Assembly (NCBI GenBank): GCA_002887195.1 | Contig: PJAB01000038.1 | Location: forward strand, 1-54,716 | Length of the DNA stretch: 54,716 nucleotides | From: Chrysochromulina parva | Taxonomy: Eukaryota > Haptophyta > Prymnesiales > Chrysochromulinaceae | Reading direction: 5' to 3' | Shown here: positions 26,189 through 36,400 of the stretch, one piece after another | Layout of the letters: each line of letters begins with the position of its first letter | Numbering within the stretch: position 1 is the stretch's first letter | Made by a program: the position numbers and the translations under genes | Notes under the pieces: model-generated | Seen by the model: only the letters and a program-made list of their open reading frames with translations | What the model was told of the DNA's origin: nothing | Database searches by the model: none

Positions 26189-29071
26189 TCACACCCTGTG
26201 GCTCGCCAGGTCGTACGCCGTTCGGAGGAGGACCTCGGCGGGGTCGTGCACAGCTACGCTCCGTAAGTGTTCAGTGCGTGTCGGCCACTTTGGTGAATGT
26301 CGTGGGACGTACTCGGGCGTTGCAGGACTCGCTCTTGGTGGGCTGCGGGCAGCAGCGCGTTCGGCGGGCGTGACGGCGTGGCGGCCAGCAGGACGCCAAG
26401 GTGGCTGCACGAGCGGCTGGCGCGGAGGCTCAACACCGACGAGCGGATTGCGTGCAAAGCGTGGCGGCACCTCGAGCCGACGAGCCTCACCCTCAGACGC
26501 GGCACGTTCGTCGCACACGCCATCGATGTGCCCGTTGTTGTACGCCTCTCCCATGTAGTGTTGGAGCTGCGCGTTGAACCTCGCCTGGGCAGCGAGTTCG
26601 CCCTTGCACTGGGCAGCGAGTTCGAGCTGGGCAGCAAGTTCGAGGCCTAGCCGATCGCGCCCGGCTTTGAGCGCCATCACCTCTGTCTGCGCCGCGTCTG
26701 CGCTGCTGCGCGCCGCCTCGAGCGCCGCGCGTAGCTGCTGCATCTCCGCCTTTAATGTGGACAGTTCGACATCTTTGGCCGCAAGCCCCTCAGCGTATAG
26801 CGGATCTTTGGCCGCAAGACCCTCAGCGTACCCCTCGTACTTGCCCTGCGCATAGCCTTCGCTGCGCCCCTGCGCGTACCCTTCAGAGCGCCCTTGCACA
26901 TGCCCATCAGAGCAGCCTTGCGCATAGCCCTGCTCAAGGCCCTGCTGCTTGGCATGCTTAACACCGTCTTCGAACTGCGCGCGCTTTTGCATCTCGAGCT
27001 CAAACTTCATCCGTTCATTCGCGGCGTGCGCCTCGGCCCGAGCCGCTTTGAGCTCCTCGTGAGTAGAGTGTAGCTCGTCCGCAGCCTTGGACTTCGCCTC
27101 GGTGAGCTCCCTCGTGTGAATCGCATGCAGCTCCGCCTCGCGCACTGCCCACTGCACACTCTGCTTCTCTGTTGCGTGCTTCACCTCCGCCTGATCGGCT
27201 GCCTGCGCCTCCGCTGCTTGCTCTCTCGCTGCTGCCCAGCCGTGCTCGTAGCCATCCGTTTGGCCCTGCGACCAGCCTTCGACGTGGCCTCGTGCATAGC
27301 CCTCGTGCCAGGACTGCACACTGCCCTTGCCATATCCATCATCTCGCCCCACGCTGTACGCACGCTCATACACTGCCCGATGCGATGGCGTCTCGAGCGC
27401 TGTGGCTGCCGACGACACCCACCCCGGCGAACATGCCGCTGGCGACCCCAGCCGCTGCAGTGGGTCGGCCCACTGCCATCCGCCGTCAAGACAACGCTCG
27501 ACGAACTCGGAAGTAGCGCGCAACAGGGCGAGCTGTTCAGCACTCGCAGTGGCCGGACGTAGCCACGTGGCAGGTGAGTCGGCCACGAGGGGCGTCGGGA
27601 GCGCGAAGGACGAAGACACGGGTGTTGCGTGCCCAGCGGATGCTGCAGGGTCGGCGCCTGTGACGGCCGAGACATCGGGAGTGGGCACGCTGGCCGCCGC
27701 GGGCCCTGGGGGCGTCGGCCAGCCACCTTCCGTCTTGGCGGGCGACAAGCTTGACGAGCGCGAGGCAGAGCTGGTCAGTGTTGGAGATTCACCATCTACC
27801 TTGGCGGGCGACGAGCTAGTCGAGCGCAAGCGCGGCGCGAGCTTCTTGAACTCGTCCCAACCGATGACGCCGCTTTGATCGACATCAACAGCCGCCCATT
27901 CTGCACGGGCGTCACGCTCGTCGCGGACAATGCCGACATTGATGATTGCTTGCGTGAATTCGCGCCTTGAAAGGCCGCCCGAATTGTCGCGGTCCACCAG
28001 CTCGAAGGCCATCCAGAGTCGCTCCTCGAGGGGTGAGAGTCCATCCGGCTTCGGAAGCTTTGTTTTCTTCTTCATGACGCGTGATTCTTGATTCAGGTTG
28101 GGATCAACCTTTCGGCGGCTGCGACCTGTATCGACTGGAGAGCCCGCATCTGTGGGGTTAATCTCGGCCGCGACCGCCGACTCATCGACCATCTTGGCCG
28201 CCGGAGCGGCGGTGGGTACCGGAGCGGCGATGTTCACCAGCGCAGAGGTGGCCAGGCTGGCCACCGGAGCAGAGGAGGCCACCGGAGCAGAGGAGGCCAC
28301 CGAAGCACAGGTGGCCACTGGGGCAGGAAAAACCGCCTGGTACCTTCGGAAGCCACAGTCTTCGAGAAGCATCTCGCCGCCCGAAAGGCTCACCACGCTC
28401 AGCAGCTCATCGGCGCTGAGCCAGCATGGTTCGAGCGGCTTGGCTGCTGCACGACGCAGTGCCGCTGAGAGCACGCCGACCGCCAGGCAGCCTTCCGCCA
28501 AGCCCGTGCGTCGTAGCACAAAGCCGGTTGTCTCGACGAGCTTGCGAAGCCGCTCACGTGCAGCCTCGCTCGCACCCGCTCCCGAGGTAAGCGTTCGCTC
28601 ACTCAGGCCCTGCGTCCAGCAGCATAGGTCCTGTGTGTAGCTATCCGTCGCCCACACTAGTGCAGCCTCGTTCGCTGAGCTGGAAAGCTGCGCTGGCGCT
28701 GCTGATTGCGGCAGTGCCGACAGAGCGACCGGAGGCTGCGGAGCAGCCAGCGGTGGCGGCGGTGGCCAGACTGTACCCGTGGGCCAGCAGCGATGAGGAT
28801 GAGGACGGTGGATGGAACCTGAGTCTGACGGCCACCGCTGAGTCGCATTTGGTCCCTGTGCGAATATGATAGGCTGAGGATACGGCGCGCGCATGGCTCT
28901 AGGAGAAGTCTGCTGCTGGGCTATGGTCTGCGTTGCTGGCTGTGATGATAGGAATTGATCATATCGTGGCTTCACGTTAGGCGAGCTCGGTGAAAGAACG
29001 CTCGGAAACGCTACTCCTGCACAACAATCTGACGGAGGTGTGTATGGCGTTTGAGCTTGTGAGGAGTGCAT
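26189..29071 (-). CDS. EF-hand/coiled-coil protein with GY-rich repeats
   Basis: 960 aa from ATG 29071; the frame stays open further upstream but crosses the ACCGGT cluster, so the later start was chosen. A Pro/Ser-rich N-terminus is followed by a helical domain (about 178-250, ERLRKLVETTGFVLRR to GGEMLLEDCGFR) that resembles a PUB domain, a weak call. Then an Ala/Val-rich linker with repeated SSAPVAS, and two canonical EF-hands (DRDNSGGLSRRE and DVDQSGVIGWDE). The C-terminal half has two blocks of G-Y repeats (about 600-640, GYGKGSVQSWHEGYARG; about 715-765, QGRSEGYAQGRSEGYAQG) around a long coiled coil rich in Ala, Glu and Gln. A calcium-responsive cytoskeletal or basal-body component is a guess from this architecture. 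Confidence 0.72.
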   Translation of the reverse strand: MHSSQAQTPYTPPSDCCAGVAFPSVLSPSSPNVKPRYDQFLSSQPATQTIAQQQTSPRAMRAPYPQPIIFAQGPNATQRWPSDSGSIHRPHPHRCWPTGTVWPPPPPLAAPQPPVALSALPQSAAPAQLSSSANEAALVWATDSYTQDLCCWTQGLSERTLTSGAGASEAARERLRKLVETTGFVLRRTGLAEGCLAVGVLSAALRRAAAKPLEPCWLSADELLSVVSLSGGEMLLEDCGFRRYQAVFPAPVATCASVASSAPVASSAPVASLATSALVNIAAPVPTAAPAAKMVDESAVAAEINPTDAGSPVDTGRSRRKVDPNLNQESRVMKKKTKLPKPDGLSPLEERLWMAFELVDRDNSGGLSRREFTQAIINVGIVRDERDARAEWAAVDVDQSGVIGWDEFKKLAPRLRSTSSSPAKVDGESPTLTSSASRSSSLSPAKTEGGWPTPPGPAAASVPTPDVSAVTGADPAASAGHATPVSSSFALPTPLVADSPATWLRPATASAEQLALLRATSEFVERCLDGGWQWADPLQRLGSPAACSPGWVSSAATALETPSHRAVYERAYSVGRDDGYGKGSVQSWHEGYARGHVEGWSQGQTDGYEHGWAAAREQAAEAQAADQAEVKHATEKQSVQWAVREAELHAIHTRELTEAKSKAADELHSTHEELKAARAEAHAANERMKFELEMQKRAQFEDGVKHAKQQGLEQGYAQGCSDGHVQGRSEGYAQGRSEGYAQGKYEGYAEGLAAKDPLYAEGLAAKDVELSTLKAEMQQLRAALEAARSSADAAQTEVMALKAGRDRLGLELAAQLELAAQCKGELAAQARFNAQLQHYMGEAYNNGHIDGVCDERAASEGEARRLEVPPRFARNPLVGVEPPRQPLVQPPWRPAGRHAVTPAERAAARSPPRASPATPEYVPRHSPKWPTRTEHLRSVAVHDPAEVLLRTAYDLASHRV

Positions 29072-29455
29072 TCGTTTGTTACGAGGTGCTCGCTCTTCGC
29101 GCTCTTGGGGTCGCCGATTCCAGAACGACCCACAAAGCTCCCATCGCGGCCAGAAGCCAGAAAATGAGTACCGGTACTTTACCGGTACGACCGGTGCAGT
29201 ATTACCGGTATCGTATCGACAGTCGTTTCTGGCGTCCGTACAACGTGAAGTAACGTCTCGCGGACGTGATAAACAACCCCGTATTACAACCATCCAAACA
29301 CAGTTAACCACACACCTTTGACCTCAGAACCTTCGAGGCGCGACGGCTAGCGACGGCCAGCGACAGCCCGACAGCGAACCGAGAGACGCACGGTGGACAC
29401 ATGAAGGTCGGTGGAGTTGCGCTCGCGCTCGCTCGCCTTGCTGCTGGCTCACCGG
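29072..29455. other. Upstream region of the EF-hand/coiled-coil gene
   Basis: 384 bp between two minus-strand genes, containing the ACCGGT cluster and the 3' end of the threonine aldolase transcript region. No gene recognised. Confidence 0.4.
29167..29212. promoter_or_regulatory. Cluster of four palindromic ACCGGT motifs
   Basis: ACCGGT at 29170, 29181, 29190 and 29204, three of them within TACCGGTA. They lie 100-145 bp upstream of the minus-strand ATG at 29071. The same motif pair occurs at 3795 and 3809. Looks like a composite binding site; unproven. Confidence 0.4.
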
Positions 29456-30535
29456 TCACCGCCTCAGCAGACGTGCGAGGGCCTTTAAGAGCTTGGTGAC
29501 CGCGGGCCTCGGCGTCTGCAGGTGCGTCACAAATCGCATTGCCTTCTTGGCATCGCCCCATGGCTGCCGTCCTGCGGGTCCGCCGTACGCGCCGCCGATG
29601 AGCACGCCATCCTCTGCTGCGAGCGCCTTGGCGAGCTCGCTGGTGTTCACACCCGCGGGGGGTGCGCACCAGACCATGTTCGTCTCCGGGGACTGCACGT
29701 CGAACCCAAGCTCCGAGAGCCCGCTGGCAAGCGCTCGAGCGTTGGCGTGGTCCTCGGCAAGGCGTTCGCGGTGGTGCTGCAGTGCATATCTGCCCGCGGC
29801 GGCGAGCAGACCTGCCTGCCGCCAACCTCCGCCAAGCATCTTGCGGTGATGCCTCGCTGCGTCGATGATCTCGGCAGAGCCGAGTAAGACGGATCCGATG
29901 GGCGCACCGAGGCCTTTGGAAAGACAGACACTCACCGAATCAAAGGGTGCAGCAAACTCGGCCGCACTGTGCCCACTGGCAGCCACCGCATTCCAGAGTC
30001 GTGCGCCATCGAGATGCGCAGCGAGGCCAAGGCGACGCGCCACGCCCACCGCGCCCTCGAGCTCCGCAAGCGATTGGACCGAACCGTTGAGCGTGTTCTC
30101 GAGCGAGAGCAGCGTTGTGACTGGTTGGTGGTACAGGCAGTTGTCCGTGCGCACGTTGGCCTCAACGGTCGATGCAGTGAGGAAGCGATTGCCAGGATCG
30201 GGCGCCACCGCAGCAACAGCAGCACCCGTGGCATGGATTGCGCCTACTTCCCATACATGAATGTGCGCTCGATGGTCGCAGAGCACCTCCTTGAGCGGGC
30301 CCAGGTGCACGCGCATCGCGAGCTGGTTGGACATGGTACCTGAGACGACGAAGAGCGCAGCCTCCTTGCCAAGAAGCGCCGCGGTCTCCTCCTCGAGTGC
30401 CAGTACTGTCGGATCGTCGCCGAAGACGTCATCACCGAGGCGCGCCGATACCATCGCCTGCAACATCGCGGGGGTCGGCTGCGTCACCGTGTCGCTTCGG
30501 AAATCGGCGGTCGGAGATCCATAGTGTCCCTCCAT
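29456..30535 (-). CDS. L-threonine aldolase (PLP-dependent)
   Basis: 359 aa, close to the roughly 340-390 of the family. It starts at ATG 30535 (MEGHYGSPTADFRSDTVTQP; an upstream ATG at 30619 would give a longer leader). Fold-type I PLP motifs: DDVFGDDPT near the N-terminus, the phosphate-binding VSGTMSNQ, the PLP-ring Asp in HLDGARLWN, and the Schiff-base lysine Lys207 in VCLSKGLGAPIGS. The enzyme splits L-threonine or allo-threonine to glycine and acetaldehyde. Intronless. Cytosolic or organellar location cannot be settled. Head-to-head with the coiled-coil gene at 30691. Confidence 0.93.
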   Translation of the reverse strand: MEGHYGSPTADFRSDTVTQPTPAMLQAMVSARLGDDVFGDDPTVLALEEETAALLGKEAALFVVSGTMSNQLAMRVHLGPLKEVLCDHRAHIHVWEVGAIHATGAAVAAVAPDPGNRFLTASTVEANVRTDNCLYHQPVTTLLSLENTLNGSVQSLAELEGAVGVARRLGLAAHLDGARLWNAVAASGHSAAEFAAPFDSVSVCLSKGLGAPIGSVLLGSAEIIDAARHHRKMLGGGWRQAGLLAAAGRYALQHHRERLAEDHANARALASGLSELGFDVQSPETNMVWCAPPAGVNTSELAKALAAEDGVLIGGAYGGPAGRQPWGDAKKAMRFVTHLQTPRPAVTKLLKALARLLRR

Positions 30536-30690
30536 CACTGCGAGTTCACTGCGGCGGATTCGTTGATTCCAAACTGCGCTGGACCACCGCGTGCATGTCG
30601 ACGGGCGAACCTGGTACATGTAGTCGCCGTTTCGGAGCTTTCACAGCTTACATCGAAGGAACCCCACACTTCTACCGGGTATTCTTCGGA
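30536..30690. promoter_or_regulatory. Putative bidirectional promoter (threonine aldolase / coiled-coil protein)
   Basis: 155 bp between the preferred ATGs; alternative ATGs at 30619 and 30595 would make the two genes overlap head-on, which supports the choice. One TTCACA at 30639-30644. Confidence 0.35.
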
Positions 30691-31479
30691 ATGTCAGTCG
30701 GCCAAGCCACCTTGTCTTCGATCTCTGCCGCACAATCCGAGGCTGGAACATCGTCTGCGATTGAATCCGTGGCCAGCGATGATAACCTGCACTTTGCAGG
30801 TGTGCTGCACCTCTTGTTCGCAGAACTCGAGGCATTACGCGCTCGGCACATGCAAGAGCAACAGCAGCATGAAGACTCCTATGCTCGACTTGTGGCCGTA
30901 CATCGGCATCAGATGGCAGCTCTGCGATCGCTGCTAGATGCGGAGGCCGATCGGGCAGCCGCAGCTCGCGCAGATGTGCTCGCGGTGACTGTGGCGGCGG
31001 GCAACGAGCGCCTGGCCTTGCACGCCGAGCTTGCAAGGTGCAGAAGGCAGTCAAATGCACATGCTGTGGACGAGTCGGCGGTAGTGCAGACAGCGCGAAG
31101 TGAGGCCGAAGAGCGTGAGGAGAGCCTGCGGCGCCAGCTGCGCGCGGCAGAGCGCCAGATCGAGCTGCAGACAGCATCGATGGCCAAGGCACTTGCAGCG
31201 GCGACGGTACGCGCACGAGATGATGGTGCTACGATTACCCAGCTGCGCAAAGATTTAGACACAATGAGCAGTACATTACGAGCCGCTCAAGTCCAGGCCA
31301 CAAAATCTGAAGGGCGGGCAGCAAAGCAATCCGAGGAGAATAAAAAGCTGGTCGCCCTACTGAACGCTTCAGAGCAGCGTGTGCAGAGCTTGCGATCTCG
31401 ATCGAGCGTGCTGCGCCCTCCGCGACGGGTGCAGACAGGCTCAGGCACAACGACAGCGCGTGCGCGATCAGCGCGGTAA
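30691..31479 (+). CDS. Coiled-coil protein
   Basis: 262 aa from ATG 30691 (alternative ATG 30595). A short Ser/Ala-rich start is followed by an almost continuous helix from about 40 to 235 rich in Ala, Glu, Arg and Gln (LEALRARHMQEQQQHEDS, EEREESLRRQLRAAERQIEL, TITQLRKDLDTMSSTLRAA). Heptad spacing of Leu and Ala is visible. The C-terminus is basic and Ser/Arg-rich. No catalytic motif; likely structural. Family not recognised. Confidence 0.6.
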   Translation: MSVGQATLSSISAAQSEAGTSSAIESVASDDNLHFAGVLHLLFAELEALRARHMQEQQQHEDSYARLVAVHRHQMAALRSLLDAEADRAAAARADVLAVTVAAGNERLALHAELARCRRQSNAHAVDESAVVQTARSEAEEREESLRRQLRAAERQIELQTASMAKALAAATVRARDDGATITQLRKDLDTMSSTLRAAQVQATKSEGRAAKQSEENKKLVALLNASEQRVQSLRSRSSVLRPPRRVQTGSGTTTARARSAR

Positions 31480-32090
31480 TGGAGTGTACGAATTAGCACA
31501 AGGAAGCGAACTAGGGCTAGTGAGCACAGTGGTCAGTGGCCGGGCACTTGATAACGTGGAGAACAGGCGCAGCGGGTCACAGGTCACTGGTCACAGTGAG
31601 TGCCGGGCCGCAGTGAGAGCCGGCCGATCAGCGCCAGTCGCGTCGGGCAGTCGTCGCCAGGCGAACGCGCTTTTTATGCGTTACTTGTACACCGCACCTG
31701 TATAGAGTTTTAATGCCTGAGCAAAATGAGCATGTGCCCTCGCGGCCCACACTAGTACACCGTCACCGATCTCCGTACTCGAGATCTCTTACAATCGTCT
31801 CCCCCACAATGCCAACGTCCGAACGTGCGGTGCCCGAGAATGGCGGCAAGCGCGCCGGAGCGCGCATTCTCCATTCATCCTTTTGCGTTTCGCTTTTTGC
31901 CGTCTTTTGAAAGTCGTTCAGTCCGGGGTTCAGTCACACCAGCGCGCTCACCACGTCAAAGGCCTGGGCAAAATCGAGATGCGCCCACAGATCACGTTTT
32001 TGCTGGCGGGCTCCGCTCTCTGTTGGACTCGGCCCGAGAAAGCTATCCGGATACCGCCCGCGGCAGCAGAACACGTCTTTTCCAGAGCGT
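31480..32090. other. Convergent intergenic region
   Basis: 611 bp between the coiled-coil gene (+) and the homeobox gene (-). Only short, unconvincing open frames. No RNA gene recognised. Confidence 0.4.
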
Positions 32091-32745
32091 TTATCCACGA
32101 TCGGCTCTCGTAGCCCAGTGCCGCTTGCGCTGGTTCGTAAACCCTGCATGCAGGGGAGCAGAGCAGATTGTTAGCTGGGGGCCGAGCAGCATGTTATCAG
32201 TCCTGCCAGAATCCTCCTATCCGGTTAGTTCGATTTCAAACGAACGCACAATGTTCGATTTGCCTGATCTCCATGCCGGTCACGTGCGCCAATTCTTCTT
32301 TTTCCTCATTCGATGGGTAAGGCTCCTCGCAGTGCTCGTCAAACCATGAACGCAACACTGAGAGCTGCTCATGTCGATGATTCCGGCGGCGACTGCCTCG
32401 TTTTTCACTTGCCACCATCTTCATGGGAGGCGAGACGAGCCTCTCATCGCTCGTAGTGGTGGGCTGGTCCACAACGCAAGGCATGTCAGCAATATCGAGC
32501 TTCTTGCCGAGACCCGCAAGAAGGCCCATGCAAGCTTCGAGTTGTGCTTGGTTGACCGCGCGATCCCTTCTGAGCTGTATGGACTGTTGCCGAAGCGCTT
32601 CTGCTTGCTCGGCAACGAACCTCACCTGGCTCTCGAAGCTCAACAACGCATGCGTCGACGTGTCCGTTTCTTGCTCCTGCGAGGGACTGTCATCTGCAGA
32701 TTGTGACAGCGGGTTGGACGGCCAGCTGGAAGAATTCTCATGCAT
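32091..32745 (-). CDS. TALE-class homeodomain transcription factor, 2 exons
   Basis: Exons 32745-32250 and 32143-32091 (intron 106 bp, donor gtgcgtt, acceptor atgcag, phase 1) give 182 aa. Residues 115-182 form a homeodomain: basic N-arm (KRGSRRRNHRHEQ), helix 1 (SVLRSWFDEHCEE), the three-residue PYP loop that defines the TALE class, helix 2 (EEKEELAHVTGM), and a helix 3 split by the intron: IRQIEH in exon 1 and WFTNQRKRHW in exon 2. WF-N-R are the DNA-contact residues, and NQRKRHW is close to plant KNOX and BELL proteins. A coiled-coil N-terminus (VRFVAEQAEALRQQSIQ) may support dimerisation. In algae TALE pairs control the haploid-diploid transition; that role here is inference. The start ATG at 32745 is the first in frame; an upstream exon is possible (cag ending at 32758). 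Confidence 0.8.
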
Positions 32746-33442
32746 CCATCGTTCCACCTGTTTTGCAGGGATTACACACGTCAGGACATAGTCGTGTCAT
32801 GAGGGACGCAACGCCCCGCACCTCGGATCGTGAGAGGCGAAATTGGGCAAGAAGGTTTGACTGGCTCGAGCTGCGATGCCAAGATCGTGTCCGAGTACGG
32901 CGAACAGCATCGGAGCTAGAAAGTTCGCCAATCGTGATCGAATCGCAACTCTCGAGCAGCCGGTCGAAGTCGCCAGAACTCACAAGACGCCGAAGGCTAT
33001 GGCTCAGCGAGTCTGACATAGCGCTCGGTCTCTTCAGAGTTCACGTCGTCCCTAGGGGCGCAGCCAGTCCAGCAGAAATTTGCGCGGCCCGCGGGTCTTT
33101 CCCCCCCGTGGATCGCGCGACAGTGGTGGAGCCGAGAAAACGCGACCATTCCAAAGATGCCCAAGGACTTCCGCTTTCGGAAGGTTCCTTGGAGAGACGA
33201 AACGAGATTCGTCCTATTTTCCGTAGCGATCACGATTTTGGGTGATCGGGGCTCTAGTACTCGAACTCATCAACAGAAGCCGAGAAGGTGGAACTGCCGC
33301 ACGTGCTTGGCCCGTGAGATGCACATCATCAAACCGCGGAGTGCTACTTTTCCGGCCCGGAACCCGATCTGGAGTGTTCGAGATCTCACTACTCACCCGC
33401 TGACACTGACAGTCCTCCGCCCCGCGCGGGCACTTTTCGTCC
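32746..33442. other. Region between the homeobox and BRCT genes
   Basis: 697 bp holding the homeobox promoter and possibly an upstream exon. A + strand open frame (about 32703-33245) antisense to it is composition-biased and not supported. Confidence 0.35.
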
Positions 33443-36400
33443 TCAGATCTGCTCTTCTGTGAGAGCAAACATGGCAAGACCACGAGGCTCTCGCTGCGTG
33501 AGCTGCTCGATGACGAACTCGGGAGGCACACAGGGAGTCGCCCGAGCCCATGCTTGCGCAACGAGAGCGTCCGTAGTGCGAGTAGCACCGACTTTGACTA
33601 TCGCCGCTGCCACAAGTTCGGTATGGGCCCAGTCGTCGCTCGTGCACACTGTAGCGCCGCCTGCGGTCAGGATCTTCCGCAGAACTTCGGGGGCTGGCTG
33701 CGTGCCCTGCCCGACTACAAAGAGTCTGCCAGCAAAGGGGCCGTCCAGGCCGCTCTCACGGCAAAGGCGATGCTGGCGAGGCGCTCCGAGCCACAGCGTG
33801 CCTTTGCCAAACTCGCATGTCTCGTCGCCGAAGATCTCGTAGTTGACCTCAGGCTGCCACACACCTGCTGCCTGGCTAGCATGCAGCCAATCCTGATTGA
33901 GGAGCCACCTGCCTGCCGAGATGGCTGAGAGCGTCTTCTCGGTGCGTTTGAGCGTCACAGCGACTACGTGCGTGCATCGCAAATCAAATTGCTGCCCTTC
34001 GACCAGCGTAGCTCCTCCGAGCCGATCGGCAGCTGCCTGGATGCGAGTAGTGTCCTCGTCGCTACCCCCGACGATCTGAATGACGCGCAGCTTCTGTCCA
34101 CACCCTCTCTTGAGCGGCCATGGCTCTTCCACAGCGGATGGGGGGGCCTCCGCCTCGGCTGAATGCAATGATTCTTCCACAGCGGATGGGGGGGGCTCCG
34201 CCTCAGCTGCATGCAACGGTTCTTCGACGGCGGATGGCGGGGCCTGCGACTCAGCTGCATCCTGCGAGCCTAGACGTCTGCGAGCCTGCTGCTGCTCGAG
34301 ATCATCCGATGCGTGCAACCATTCGTCAGTCACCGAGCGCTTGGGACGTTCACTGTCCCGCCGCTCAGCTAGAGCATTGGTGTCGCTTTGATCGAGCTCG
34401 CGAGCGGCAATGCTGACCGAATCGAATTCGGTGCCGAGATCACCGTTCTCGCCATTAGGTTCGTGGCCCGCAGCATCATCTGCATCGCCGTCGCCCGACA
34501 CACCGCCACTCGGCATCTTAGTTAGGGAGCGCTCGTCGCCGGACACACCGTCTCCGCCACCAAATTCCACGAGCGTCTCACCGGGTGCGTCGACGCCATC
34601 TGCGTCGCCCTCCTCTCCGCCTTGATGAGCATCGTCGGCACCACTTTGCTTCAACACGCACTGCATGCAGATGTCCAGATCGCATTCATGGCAGCAGTAG
34701 CTCCACGTCCCAACGGGCAGTTCACAATCACATTTATCGCAGGAGAGCAGGTCCGGGCATTCCTTGGCCACGGGCTCGTGCGCAAGTGGGTGGCCCTTTT
34801 CGCACTGCGGCACGTCGCCTGCCTCAGGCTCGAGTTCGTGGCCCATGGCGCGCTTCGCACGTTTAGCGACGCGACGCGCGACTATGAGCGACGATCGTGA
34901 AGCAGACGAAGGGGCGTGTTTTGCTGCCGTCGCTACAGCAGCTAAGGCGGCGGCCGCTGCCCTCTTTTTCGCAGCTGCCTCATTCACCTCCTTCGCTTCA
35001 CTGGCGGCTCTTAGGGCGACGCGCAGCTTTGCAACAACGACCTCCTCACCACCACGATGCGAATCACGATGGCACTGGACTGTCAGCAGCTCCTCGACAG
35101 TGAGGAACGCCTTGCACTGGCTGCACACGTCCCAGTCGCATAGCTCGCAGCAGTAGCCGTCGCGCTCGATTGGGTCCTCACACACGTTGCAATGTATGTT
35201 TAGGCCAGCAGCCTCCCCACGCCGGATACGGTGTGAGGGCAGGACGAGAATGGTGTTGCGCTTGAGCCGCGAGTTCGTCGTGAGTTTGGCCTTAGTGAAG
35301 CGGTCCACATTGCTCTTGAGGAGCTGTGTGCAATCGTACTGGCACCGCTCCGAGATGGCCTTCGGAGTCTGGTCATCGACCGCCACGCACGTGATCCAAT
35401 GACCACGCTTCCACACAGCTGGATCGACCTGCACGTCGCAGGCCCACGACGCCTGCGACAGCGCGAGCGCCCATGGCATCGTCAGCTGCCGCTCGTACGC
35501 AGCGACCGCTTGCACTGTCGCCTCGCGCTCCAGAACCTCTTCGGCACTCGACTCGGGCGACTCGGGCATGCTCTCATCGATGGTGCCGTCGAGGAGCTCG
35601 CGACTCACGCTGCCCCAACCAAGACCACTATCGGCCGCGCTGCTCGGTGCCGAGTCCATGCCGTCCGGATCGAGCACCACGCGCCACTCAGCGAGCCCTG
35701 CGTTGCCCACGGACTCCACAATGGGGCGCCAGCCACGGATAGTTCCGTCGACAGCCAGCCAACCACTCTCACTGGAGCGAAAGCAGCGTGCGCGCCTGCC
35801 CACGAGGTCGTGATCCAAGAGCCAGGGACGCGCCATCGTGGCCTCCTCGGCGGCAGCGGTGCAAGACACGACCTTGGACATCCGGAGTGCTGCTGCAGAT
35901 TCTTCATCAGAGCTGTCGAGTGCCTCCTCGTCTGCACGGTTGGCTGAGAGCAACGGCCGCGGTGCAGACTGGCAGCCGCGTTGCAGACGCCCTCCAACCG
36001 CCTCCTCGTCAGACGAATCCGCCGCAAGACTGGAAGCCGCGCCGCGTCCTATGCCGCCTCGAAGGCTGCCGATTCCCCGACCGCCACGGTAGCCAGCGGC
36101 GGTCCCCCCGCGCCGCCGAGGAGCCCCCGTCGCGCGATGACGCACGAGGGCGGGCGTGCCCTTCCCGTTCACCTGTCCACTCTTCGCGGGCAGACCCGAA
36201 ATCGGGCGGATGGTGTATGCTTCCTCGGGCAGCAACTTCCACTGCTCGACGCAGTCGGCTAGCCAGCGTAGCGACACGATGTGGATGGGCGAGGCCCGAC
36301 CGGCCTCCGTCTTCCAGCGGGTCGCCGCTATGACCATCGGCTCCTCGCACAGCTTGGTCGCACAAGCCGAATCGTCGCACACAAGGTGCGTGTTCCGTTC

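Noticed and set aside
32703..33245. Plus-strand 180-aa frame
   Set aside because: Overlaps the homeobox start in antisense and is Arg/Ser-biased; does not begin with ATG in a supported place.
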